Shown: positions 1 through 10,790 of the stretch, piece after piece
Position numbering within the stretch: the first letter of the stretch is position 1
Layout of the letters: each line of letters starts with the position of its first letter
Assembly (NCBI GenBank): GCA_036873135.1
Contig: JAPTYO010000007.1
Coordinates: forward strand, 30,300,763 to 30,364,762
From: Clarkia xantiana subsp. parviflora
Lineage: Eukaryota; Streptophyta; Magnoliopsida; Myrtales; Onagraceae
DNA: 64,000 nucleotides
Reading direction: 5' to 3'
The notes under the pieces: generated by a model
What the model was told of the DNA's origin: nothing
The model's database searches: none
What the model saw: only the letters and a program-made list of their open reading frames with translations
Made by a program: the position numbers and the translations under genes

Positions 1-1636
1 TTGGACCACTGAGAAAAACGAAGTCATGTTTAATCGATTTATGTAGATAGTTTTTCTTAGAAATGTAATGCGTAACAAAACTAGCCTACTGCAGTATTCC
101 AATCTTACCAAAGGCATCAACATAGTGTTGAATTCATTATAAAGTTGTCTGAATTTGTATCTATTGAACTTTAACAACAAATTCCTACCATCTAAGATAA
201 TATGTCTGAATTTCAAGCTTAAAAAAAAAAAATATCTATAGAGATAGTTAAGATTTTATTAATCCAATATTTATTACTTAAGACTTCATTAATTTCTAGT
301 TAATTTTTTTTAACCATCAACTTCTAGTTTAGTTAGAAAGCAAAAATACACTCTCTTTTATTATTCACAATTTAAACTCGTGTGAGTTGTGGTGCTAAAA
401 TAAACGAAGAGCGTGGGCTGGCATCGGTAGTTAGATAGGCACTATACTTAATTTATTAATCACCATCACTTTATAGACTAATCGAATACGATTATAAATT
501 ATTTTAAATGTGTAATAAATATACTGTAAGTAGTGCTCTTTTATTGAAAACCCTAGAACATCTCACGGAAAAAAAAATATTGCCTGATTAGTGGAGTCAG
601 ACTAATCACAATCAGAAACTTCTAGGGTCTATATAGTCTCAACTAAAAATCTATTTGTTTTGGTATAAAGCCCCCTTCAGCAATAATGTTAAAGTTCTTC
701 AAAGAAGCGTATCTGGTAGGATTCGAACTCAGTTCGCCTCTGAAACAACAACACGTTTTACTAGTTGATAGGTTAGTTTTCAAACAATGATTGATCATTA
801 GGTATTCAACATTGTCCATAGTCATAATCCATCTAATAATTTTTTGTTTAAAAAAAGTCTATTTGGAAACAAAACATAGCTTCAAAGGTAGCCATAGCTG
901 TAGCAGTAACACAATAATTTGAATACACCAGAAAGAGAGGAGTCATCTTCATTAACACGCCACAGTCTGCTGCTGCAGACAAATTGACATTTTCTGTAGA
1001 AAAAATGGAAAAGAGAATGTGGTGTGAGATATTTTTTCATTCATGTCTCTTCCAACATTTCATCACTCTGTTCTTAGCTCTGTAGCTGTGCAGAGCACTT
1101 GTATATATCTCTTCATCATATTCATGATGATGATGTAACTGGATAGCAACTAAAGATTATTAGCTAGGGCCTAGAAATAGAAACAGCTGCTGCTTCACAT
1201 TCACTTAATCAGATGCAGTGGGTTCAAGTCGAATAAATATTTATGACTAGCATTTTAATTTTTATAGACTCATCCGGTACGAGTAAAAATTATTATAAGT
1301 GTGAGGAAAGATGCCCAGGGTTGCTGAAATTGAAATGATTTTTGCCAGAATTCAAAAGATTTTTATGTTTAACCAATCTTTATTCATTTTCTAACAGCAC
1401 GGTCAAGACTTTCGGTTGAAATCACCAAAATACAGCATGTTTTCAATAGCATTTGCCTAAACATCTTAGCATCCCACAAGAAAAAAAAAATTGAACTAAC
1501 GAGGTCCAGACCTTCTGTTGAAATCATCAAATTACATATTTTTTTCAATAGCATTTGCCTAGACATCTGAGCAACAACACTATACTAGACAAGTGAAGAG
1601 AAACAAGGGTTACCTCAATATGGTGGAAACCAAGCA
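1..1636. other. intergenic, AT-rich, with SINE-like debris
   Basis: I see no coding gene here. The stretch around 471-508 (TATAGACTAATCGAATACGA) resembles 1263-1300 (TATAGACTCATCCGGTACGA), and a looser copy lies near 8860-8935. A B-box-like GGGTTCAAGTCG at about 1219 precedes the second copy, so these may be tails of one old tRNA-derived SINE family. The 3' untranslated region of the minus-strand gene that ends at 1637 must also lie here. Confidence 0.4.
640..815 (-). mobile_element. SINE-like tRNA-derived repeat
   Basis: On the minus strand an A-box-like stretch (ACCTATCAACTAGTAAAAC) is followed about 40 nt later by a good B box (GAGTTCGAATCC). That order and spacing is the internal Pol III promoter layout of tRNA-derived SINEs. 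There is no complete tRNA cloverleaf, so I do not call it a tRNA gene. The boundaries are approximate and no target duplication was found. Confidence 0.4.
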
Positions 1637-4600
1637 TCATCTGTTGAAGAAAATCCTATTAACCACATCAACCGGTAAAGCATAGGCTGGATCGATGGCC
1701 TTTATTCCAGGATATTCAAGAAGAGAGAGTCCTAAAATAATTTTCAAAGAATAACTTCAGGTCTAGAAGATAATATCATCAGTAACGTGATTCATCATTG
1801 GTTACGGTTACCATTACATGCCTGGATAATTAAGGACAGAATAATAAGAACTATAAGATAACGATTATAAAGAAATTATCATAAATATTAGGGTTAATGG
1901 TACTTTTGGTACAACATGTTTACACATAATCCACTGTTCATACCATATGTTTTTTTTTTGTACCAATGGTTTCCATTTTGCACCGTTTTCATACATACGT
2001 TAGTGTTCCGTAAAAAATGGCCGTTAAATGGCATGTGTCATGCACGTGAGTAGCCCAAAACTTTCAATTTAGTCAATCCAATACATCCCTAACTTTTATT
2101 TTGTTCAATTTAGTCCTAAAATTTCAAAACCAAACCTTCACCTAATTGACTTAGCCGGAACTAGCCATGGGTTAGGCCCGACCTATCACCGGACCCAGGA
2201 GACTCTAACCCAGCGTCGGACCTAGCCCTAGACTAGATCCGGCTAGTTCAATTGGGTGAAGGGTTTGGTTTTGAAATTTTATGACTAAATTGAACAAAAT
2301 AAAAGTTATGGATGTATTAGAGGGACTAAATAGAACAAAACTGAAAGTTTTGGGTTGCTCACGTGCATGGCACATGCTATTTCACGACCATTTTTTACGG
2401 AACACTAACAGAGGTAAGAAAATAGTGCAAAATGGAAACCATCGGTACCAAATTGGTACAAAAAAAAATATATGGTATGAACAATGGATTTTGTGTAAAC
2501 ATGTGGTACCAAAAGTACCCTTAACCCTAAATATTACAATGCGTGGTTACCTGCTACTCCAAAGTATGTGTGGAATACATCAACAGCATCCTCTGGTCTA
2601 TCTGAAATTCCTCCGTTTTCTATGTCCTGCATTCCATGGCAGCGGCACTAAATTAGCACCTTAAAGGAAGGCGATTGCTTTGCATTTGTTCTGACCAAGT
2701 GAAGTTTTATAAAGCACGAGAGGCATTAAGAAAACTTCAGTAGGTTTACTTTTTAGAAGCTGATTGAGCAAAACAGACCTGAGAATCTAAGATGAACTTG
2801 GAAAGCTTTTCCTTGTCGATCCAATGGACTCTGTCGATAATAATCAAGCTAGAAAGTACCCACCAAGAGTAGCAGACCTAGAGACATTGGAAAAAGAGCT
2901 TAACAAGTTTGAAACTTCAAATTATAGTGTTCAAGTTAAATGAAGAGAGATTCACTGAGAGTTACTGTTATACTAACATCAGGAAGTTTCTCGGGCCGAC
3001 CGTTTAGCCCCCCAGATTTTACTTGGCGCTCACATAACCACCAACCAAGCAAGTCCTTGTTCACATGATGCAGTGACCCAGTAATAGCTAGAGCACCCAC
3101 ACAGCAGAAAACTGCACTTGCAAAACACATAAATTTACTGTAATAATTACGAAAGAACTATTGCCACTATTCTACTAACAAGAAGCCTAATATATCCACA
3201 AACGTGTAAAATTTCACCTCACAAGAGATTCATCGTTTTTCTGGTCCATACAGATCAGAAATTGGTAAAAGTAAAGACTTAGATTTTCATGTTCAAATAG
3301 AAGGTAAGTTTAGTGCCCAACTTACTTTGACCTGCATGAGACTCTCCCCCAGGAACACAGCCAAATCCTCCATCTACATTTTTGCAGCTAACGATGTAGT
3401 TAACAGCCCTCTCCACATTTATTGAGTCGAGTCGATGTAATAATGACAGGCAGCATATAGCCACATAAGAGAACCTTAGAACAATAACATCAATGAGAAA
3501 AAACTAAAAGAATCAGTTTACTGAGATATAAGCGGAACATATTTTGATTACCTGGTGTCAATTTCACCCCACATATCTCCTGAAAAGGACCCATCTTCGT
3601 TTTGCAGTGAAGTGATATCTGTGTCAAAATTAAGTAGAACTGCGCCAGATGAATAATCTTTTGCAATTTTCTTTAGAAATGTGGCTCTGTTCATAATAAT
3701 ATTCATGAACCTCCCAATCTACATTTTTCTTTTGAACTTCGTTGTTTCCTTAGAATTTGTGATCAAAATGAGGGTGAAGTTATAAGCAAAGCATATGACT
3801 CAATACAAAAGGAAAACATATACAAGTAAAAGGGTTTTGCTAGAGCTAGTAGTTCTAGTGTCATAAATAAGCAGGTTGAACAAGAACCTTTTCTGAACTA
3901 AAAACTAGAGAAGGTGTTTCAGCAAAAAGACCCAAACATGAAGCTGATCTATATCCATATATTCCAAGTGCTTAAGGATACATTTTGTCACCTTATCAAT
4001 GTCAAGTTCATGTATCTTATCGAAAAGGGCCAAGACTTGCACTGCACTTAGTGTGTACAGTATATGTGGATCATGTCCAATGTTACCTCCAAACCCACCT
4101 GCACAAAGTGTTTATTTCAGTTCTATACCAACATCGTTGTACGAAATTGGGAATTTTAATCTTCCAAAAGCATAAAAAAGAATACATAGCTATGCATACA
4201 TAATTCGTGCCAACTGAAGAGTCTCTGCAGTTCAATTTTATCCAGCATTCCAAAGTAATAGCACGATATCTGAGACTGATTAATGACTGGAGGAAAACAG
4301 ACTCTCCCTTATCTCTAAACGCACTCGTGCTTAAACGCTCAGGAAAAGAGAATATATCGTTGTCTGTTGTGAATTCTACTTAGCAAAAACCATCTTAATC
4401 ATATATATTTCCCAAAAACAATTATCACATATCCTAACAAACAGATGTGTCATGCATCCCAATCTGGGCAGGCTAGTTTAGGTCCAGGTTCCAGATTTAA
4501 ATACTGGTATGATTGTTGCTACAATTCCATGCTTATTCGGAACATCTTGGTGCATCTTCTACTCTGCTCCAGCACTTTTGAATATGCGTAAGAGTAAGTA

Positions 4601-4901
4601 AAATTGCATACCAGATTCATCTTGGCATTTCATGATCCATGAAACAACTTCCTTCGTATCCACAGCATCAAGTTTCCCCAAAAGATCCAATGTGGTCAAT
4701 CCCCAGTAAGCGCCATTCATCCTCAAGTGCTCCATCACCACAGACATGAAATCACCCTTCCTCTGAAATACATTTCCACCAGCTTGAGTCGCGTGATTTA
4801 AGGCTTGAATAGCAAAATTGATATGAACACTAACAAAATCACAGCACCTTTTCAACTGATAAAATATACTCGACATGCTTATCAGCAGCTAGCTCCATCA
4901 T
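1637..4901 (-). CDS. RGTB: Rab geranylgeranyltransferase (type II) beta subunit
   Basis: This is the catalytic beta subunit of RabGGTase, which with the alpha subunit and REP adds geranylgeranyl groups to C-terminal cysteines of Rab GTPases for vesicle traffic. Nine exons with matching phases: 4848-4901, 4612-4762, 3982-4098, 3552-3618, 3326-3474, 2978-3111, 2779-2877, 2551-2626 and 1637-1731, giving 313 aa, close to the usual size (about 320). Prenyltransferase-repeat motifs are plain: [30 protein letters not shown] and [10 protein letters not shown]. The zinc ligands expected of the family are present as Asp224 and Cys226 (PDVCYSWW) and His276 (VFHTYF). Two ATGs are adjacent; the first is at 4901. 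A TTGGCAG just before it could be an acceptor for a 5'UTR intron. The last intron carries a 637-bp foldback transposon. The reading frame looks intact. Confidence 0.95.
1891..2527. mobile_element. Mutator-type foldback MITE in RGTB intron 8
   Basis: Two arms of roughly 300 bp are inverted copies of each other. They begin GGGTTAATGGTACTTTTGG and end with the near-perfect complement CCAAAAGTACCCTTAACCC, and a short GC-richer loop lies near 2165-2235. The element is flanked by the 9-bp direct repeat TAAATATTA (1882-1890 and 2528-2536), the duplication size of Mutator-like transposons. It has no transposase. The open frame at 2281-2664 lies mostly in one arm and is not a gene. Confidence 0.85.
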
Positions 4902-5740
4902 CTGCCAAGACAACATTATCATTTCTCACGGAAAAAATCACAAAGATACAATCAATCGAGCTTTATACTGAATGTAATTTCTTCGGAAAGATCATACAAT
5001 CACCTGGAACGGATTTTTTGTCACCGTATATCGAACTTTCAGCTTCGAGCACTCGAATTACCACACCATGTATATGACTTCACGATCGAAGTACAATGAG
5101 ACAGAGATCGATAATCAAGCAAAACAAGGAAAGCTAGGTGTCGAATTGGATTCCGATGAGTTCGCTTCAGATTTGGGCCTCTGCAGATAGCTCTGCTGCT
5201 GTTCTTCATTCGTCAAGTCAACAATCGCTGACTGCTCCTTTCCCTCTCCCGGCTATTCCTGATATTGGGCTGAAGCCATTGCAGTGAGCCCATATATTCT
5301 TATCCGGCCTACAGTTAACAAAGAAAAATAAATAATTGTAATGGTTTTGGTCCAACCAGTTGAGATAATGGAATAATTAGATCGAAGACATTATGTTTTC
5401 TTTTGGCCTAAGAGCATGGTATTATATATTTTCCTTTCCATAAAAGTATAACGTAGACTTTTTATTCGTTGTTTAAGAAATACATAATTTTACGCAATGC
5501 TTAAATAATAGTAGGTCTACAGTAGTTTTACTTAACCAAACATATTTTATTATTAAATTTTAACAACTAATTTAAAAAGTAGTTATAATTAAAATTTCAA
5601 TTGTGTCATTACAATTAAGTTTTTGTCTAATATATATATATTCATTTTATATGTATAACTAAGATATAACTAAAATATCTGCTATATATTCATTGTATAC
5701 ACCCACGAGTCCACATGGTGACGAGGGTGGGCCATTGCCC
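4902..5740. other. RGTB upstream region
   Basis: This stretch holds the 5' leader and promoter of the minus-strand RGTB gene, followed by AT-rich spacer. Around 5150-5280 the sequence is of mixed composition and may be leader. I recognise no other gene. Confidence 0.5.
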
Positions 5741-5749
5741 CCTCTGAAA

Positions 5750-5927
5750 GGAGAAATTATTGAATGGCACGCATCCACCACGTGGCGAACAAGTGGTGGC
5801 ACTATGACCAATCAATGCTCAACACGTGGCATAAAGTGTTGATAGTTGTACACTTGTTATAATTTCATTGGCTATAGGGGCACCACATGTTTGCCATGTG
5901 GTGGATGCGGGGTATCCAATAATTTCT
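5750..5927. mobile_element. small MITE with 9-bp target duplication
   Basis: The element has inverted ends (GGAGAAATTATTGAAT on the left, the complement of CCAATAATTTCT on the right), and the match continues inward through GCATCCACCAC. Direct repeats CCTCTGAAA at 5741-5749 and 5928-5936 flank it. The 9-bp duplication and extended terminal repeats fit a non-autonomous Mutator-like element. The exact end may shift by one or two bases because the duplication and the repeat share bases. Confidence 0.75.
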
Positions 5928-6041
5928 CCTCTGAAAGTGAAATGATGAAACTATACTATGAATGAAATTAGGAAACTGAAGAGTATATTTGTGTGTTTGA
6001 AAGAAAGAGTACAACTTGCCCCCTCTAATTTAGATATAATT

Positions 6042-6698
6042 GTTGGAGTTCTCACCGTGAGTTGTGGTGGTGTGTATAATGCAATACCACACCTATAGAA
6101 AAATGTAGACTAGAGCACTATATAAGCAAGTGGGCTACCTCCTCCTATCACCAATTGGTTTTAGGATGGAACCCCACTTGTGAAAGTAGTTGCTCTATGT
6201 TGGTCCGTTGGGTTTGACTCGGCCCAATGTGGAATTTAAGATGGTATCAGAGCCAAGCGGTAAAGTAAGTGGGCAATGTGTGACTTGCCCGAGGTACGAT
6301 CTTTTCTTCGCGGCTGGTTCGCACAAATGCCGGTTCCGATTATTAGCGGTGTTGGGTTTGTGTCCCCTTTATTGACTCCACGTACCGTATTTGTGTCTAG
6401 ATTGGGCGTGTGAGTGGGGTTCTTTAAAAATTTAGTCCCAGCCCGTTCGGATTTGTAAACCGGTGTCTTAGTTAGAGTCCTCACGGTGCGGGGGAGTGTT
6501 GGAGTTCTCACCGTGAGTTGTGGTGGTGTGTATAATGCAATACCACACCAATAGAAAAATGTAGACTAGAGCACTATATAAGCAAGTGGGCTACCTCCTC
6601 CTATCACCAATTGGTTTTAGGATGGAACCCCCACCTGTGAAAGTAGTTGCTCTATGTTGGCCCGTTGGGTTTGATTCGGCCCAATGTGAAATTTAAGA
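6042..6698 (+). mobile_element. TRIM retrotransposon, complete
   Basis: Two direct long terminal repeats of about 200 bp (6042-6241 and 6497-6698) start TGTTGGAGTTCTCACC and differ at only about six positions. Immediately after the left LTR is TGGTATCAGAGCC, the usual plant primer-binding site complementary to initiator methionine tRNA. Immediately before the right LTR is a purine tract (GTGCGGGGGAG). The 5-bp duplication ATAAT flanks the whole element (6037-6041, 6699-6703). The internal part is about 255 bp with no protein, which defines a terminal-repeat retrotransposon in miniature. A TATA-like CACTATATAAGC lies in each LTR. LTR similarity suggests fairly recent insertion. Confidence 0.92.
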
Positions 6699-6703
6699 AT
6701 AAT

Positions 6704-9115
6704 ATACTAGTAATATAGATTTGTCTAACTTTAATTAAATTCTTAGTAACATGAATGAAACTGTCGTGGATAGTTTAGGATATAACGATTCGTGTGTTAA
6801 TTTAAGAATAAAAATTAAATGTGCTATGTAATATGAGAAAAAAATGAAGTGGGCTAGATTGTAAATATTTTTGCCACTAGCTATATATTCCTAATGAAAT
6901 TTGAAATTCTTTCAGGTTATAAATTTAAGTAATTTTTTGTTGGGATGATTGATGCTAGACTATATTAATTAGTAATTTGAGTTTTTTTTCTTTTAAATAG
7001 TGTTAATCGTAGTTCAATTATTTTCTACGTTTTAAAAAATAAAAAATTATTATGATTTTAATAAATATGGATAATTTGTTATCAAAATAAAGTGAACGTA
7101 AGAAGCTAATTCAGTTAAAACTACCGTTGTTCGCTTGAAACAAAAAGACGCGGATTATAGCTTAAGAAAGAGAATTACGAATTTTCCTCCAAAAAATTTA
7201 ATATAAAGTCCGAATAGAGAGATTGAAAAATTTACTTATTGAATTTCATTGATTACTTTAATAATGTATAATGCATGAATTTTCATATTTATTGTATAGT
7301 TAAAATTAATTTTGCCCCCTTTGACTATATTTCCTGGCTTCGTGCCTAATTGTATATATATATATTCGTTATATATCTGCTAGGATTATACATATTTTGT
7401 TTTATGTATCTGCTAGGTTATATAAACATATAGAATGGAACGGCTGTGTTTGGAAAAAAAAAATGAGGACAATTAATTTTACGTAAACATAAAACATTCC
7501 TTATATTTAATGAAAGCTTTATGTAAAAACATAAAGTTACGTGTGGGTCCCATTTTTAAGGACTGTTATGTAAAACCACCGTAGATAGTTTTTTCATTTC
7601 ACATCAATAAACATGTAAGACCCACGTTTACGTAATACTACCGTGAATGCTCTAAGATCAAAGACATTTATGTTAGCTTCACACTTACACATTATGTATT
7701 ATCCTTTGTCTAAAATGTAGGGAAATGCAAATGTAATTAAATTTACCACTGTTATATATTATGAGAACGAATTAATTAGATTTTACAAATTAAAATTTTA
7801 ATTATATCTCAACCATTACACAAATTTTAGTATATCTGATTTAATGAATGTAAATTCGACTTAAATGCTGTCCTAGCCAAGCCGTATATATTATAGTTAT
7901 GCGATCCATTTTCCTTCAATATATATATGAACACCATTCATTAATTTTATTTAGGGATCTCTATGTATACTAAATTTTAGCAATTAGAACACTTTGTGTA
8001 TGAAAAAAAAATATATATATTAAAGAAAGATTAAAATTTAACAAATATTTTTCTTTTATCGTTTAAGTCATATTATTTGTTTTTTATTTTTTATCACTTT
8101 TAAAATAAAGCAAAAAAAAAAAAAAAAGAAATTGGAAAAAAATTGTGAAATAAAGGAAAAATAATCATTAACAAATAAATTAACAAAGCACAAGGGTTCG
8201 GATTTTCCTTTTAATAAAGAGAAATGATTTACATTCCGATTACAATAATCCTACAAATTCCAACTGAGTCTATGTTGGAAAAGGACTCGAAGTTAATAGT
8301 AATTACCTGTCATGACACCGTCTCTAGTTCGGAACTTGGAGGAACGTTGACTTCGGATCTTGTATCAAAGCTCTTTGATAAAAGTATATTTGGTTTTTCT
8401 TTTATCAAATATATTGTGTGCTTTTTTGTATAGAAAAAGACTTAAATTTTTAATGATTTTATTTATTAATAAATGTATGTTTATAGAGATAATTATGGAT
8501 ACTTTAAGAAAATACTCCATTGGCCAAAAAAAAATTATATTTCTTTTTCCCATAAAAAACAAGAACAACCCTTCTATTTCATTTCAGTGCAGCAAAAATT
8601 AAATAAGCCCACCTACCTTCTCACGGGCCACGAAGTCGTAATAAGGTTTGGGCCTATCTGCATCAGTTGAGCGCGGAGTCCCTCCCAAAAATGATATTTC
8701 GATCAAGTTGAGCGCCAAAAAATTCATCTACTTTCCCCAAAATACCCACCAATTTATCCACCTGGTTCTCATCACGGTTTCAACCTTATCCTCCGGTTCA
8801 GTTATCTACCAAACACATTGTAGTGATGTCATCTCATTTTCAAGTCCAGTAAATAAAAAAAATTATAACCATCACTTGATTTTTAATGGATTTACTAAGC
8901 TTCGATAGTTATTTTAACTATGTAACAAACATAATTTTAATGAGTTGAATATCCGCAGGTAAAAATACAAGCTTAACTCATACATTGATACAATCTAGAT
9001 TGGAAGAAAGTAAAATTGACTTACAAAGTGTTCTATCTACCAATTAAGCCATATATAATACATAATTTGAACAAGTTTAAAGTAATGAAACTTGGAGGAT
9101 TCTAGTCCAGTAATT
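6704..9115. other. intergenic, repeat remnants
   Basis: No gene is seen. Near 7300-7350 the sequence TTGCCCCCTTTGAC..CTGGCTTCGTGCC looks like one end of a common plant repeat (GGGGCGGAGCCAG type) whose other end may lie near 5735; the MITE and the TRIM would then sit inside it. The stretch 7436-7650 has imperfect inverted matches (TTACGTAAACAT with ATGTAAGACCCACGTTTACGTAA) and may be an old MITE. Several short open frames at 8224-8908 have no recognisable content. Confidence 0.4.
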
Positions 9116-9119
9116 GATG

Positions 9120-9830
9120 ATGAGTTTTTTTATTGACTAAGTTAAACATGTATAATGCGAAACATAGATGTTTAGATAGTTATTAATAAAGCATTTTATT
9201 TCGGTAATTAATAATTGATTAGTTTTTTTTTTTTTTTTAACTAAGGTAAACGACACGTATAATATGAAACACGTATGATTAGATATCTATAAAACGACGA
9301 TTGAATGATTTTATTTCAGTATTTAGTAGTTGATTATTTTTTTTAACTAAGGCAAACGACACGTATAGTGTGGAACACAAACAATTAGATAGTTATTCTT
9401 AAAATGACGAATGTCAGATTTTATTTTAGTAATTTAGTAGTATTTTTTAAATAAGTCAAACGATACGTATCATGCAGATCACAAATACTTATATAGTTAT
9501 TAATAAAATGACAACTGCAAGATTTTATTCCAATAATCAATATCTGTATAGTATTTTTAAGAAAGCCAAACGACACGGGTAATGCAGAATACATGATTAG
9601 ATAATTATTAATAAAATAACAATAGGAAGATTTTATCCTTTTTTGGTCAAAAAAGATTTTATTCCACTAGTATTTTTTAACTACACTAAACGACACGGAA
9701 AATGCGGAACATAATTGATTAGAGCATTATTATTAATAAGATGACAATACAAAGATTTTATTCCAGTAATTAATAATATCTAAGCAATGCTTTTCATTAA
9801 TGAACTAAACGACGCGTAAAGTACTGTTCA
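9120..9830. repeat. degenerate tandem array, unit about 105-115 bp
   Basis: About six and a half diverged copies lie head to tail. Each has a T-rich start, then an AACTAAGNNAAACGACACG core, then TTAGATAGTTATTAATAAAATGAC, then a GATTTTATTCCAGTAATTAATA end. The core occurs near 9140, 9245, 9350, 9455, 9565, 9685 and 9805. Copies differ a lot, so the array is old. It ends about 350 bp before the likely transcription start of the SDG2-type gene. It is not a CRISPR array: the genome is a plant and there are no unique spacers. Confidence 0.8.
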
Positions 9831-10149
9831 TGAAAATTAGAAAATTCTTGAAATATCGAAAACATTTTCATGCAAAATATTTTTATTCATGCAAAATATT
9901 CAAAATAGAAGGCTTATACTATTGTTTGTTTGATAACACCATGCCTAATTTTAGTAACTTTTGTGTATATGTAGTAATGATAATAAAATTATGAAGGTAA
10001 TTTAACCTAATCCGTTTGGAAAAAAATTACCCGGCTCGGAGTTGCTAACATTCGACGGCTCCGGATCAATATCGATAAAGGGTATTTGAGTACTTTCAGA
10101 ACAGTGGATTTCTGAGGCCGACTAAATATTATATAATAATAATATTTCT

Positions 10150-10790
10150 ACATATATATAATAATAATAAGATGTTAATAACCCGAAGAGAGAGAGAGAG
10201 AAGAGAAGGTTTTCGTCTTTCAGACCAAGAACACACATAAACGGGGAGCGGGACGAACACAAAGGATATATATAACTCACAGAAACAGATACAGAGGAGA
10301 CCAGGCGAGAGAGATATTCATCCCCTCAAAGCAATTCCCTCGCTGCAGCTCTACCCTGAGCTTCTATTGATCTCCTTCTCCGATTATCTGCGCCCTCCCA
10401 CACCGCAGCTTCCGAGATTGCAAGCTCGATCTGTCGCCGGAAGCGCTTGATTTCTCGGTGAGTTTACTGCTTCTGTTCTTCTTTTGCTCCCGCTGTTCCT
10501 CCCCGATTCGTTCGTTTCTCCCAGTGAGGGTTTTTTATTGGAGCGCAGTCGAATCGAGATTTTGTGGCGGAGCCACCCGTGTGATTTTCTTGGTCGATGC
10601 GTTTTGCATCGTAAAACCCTACATTTACGTTTTCGCTGACTTGTTTTTGGTGGATTAGGGTTTTGAGCTCGCGGGCGGGCCTCTGGACATCGACTGCAAG
10701 CTGAACAAGGTGAATTTGAAGCATGACCATCGACAGCCCCGGCGAAGGGGAGAATTAGGGTTCCTAAATCCGGGAATAAGGAGAATTTCC
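10150..10790 (+). promoter_or_regulatory. SDG2-type gene 5' leader with probable leader intron
   Basis: A GA-rich tract (GAGAGAGAGAGAGAAGAGAAGG) at about 10190-10210 and GC-rich sequence up to the ATG mark the 5' leader. TTTCTCG/GTGAGTTT at 10457/10458 is a strong donor and TGGATTAG/GGTTTT at 10658/10659 a plausible acceptor, so a leader intron of about 200 nt is likely. An upstream in-frame ATG at 10710 exists, but the family N-terminus (MGDGGVACMP) matches the ATG at 10791. Confidence 0.55.

Noticed and set aside
2520..2536. Telomere-type CCCTAAA at the MITE junction
   Set aside because: A single copy formed by the element end next to its TAAATATTA duplication; no telomeric array.
2281..2664. 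127-aa plus-strand frame
   Set aside because: It lies mainly in the arm of the foldback MITE and runs antisense over RGTB exon 8.
9120..9830. CRISPR-like array
   Set aside because: The whole unit, not just a short repeat, is copied and diverged; the genome is a plant.
10710..10790. Upstream in-frame ATG extending the SDG2-type protein by 27 residues
   Set aside because: The extension is basic, leader-like sequence, while the ATG at 10791 gives the N-terminus typical of the family (MGDGGVACMP).
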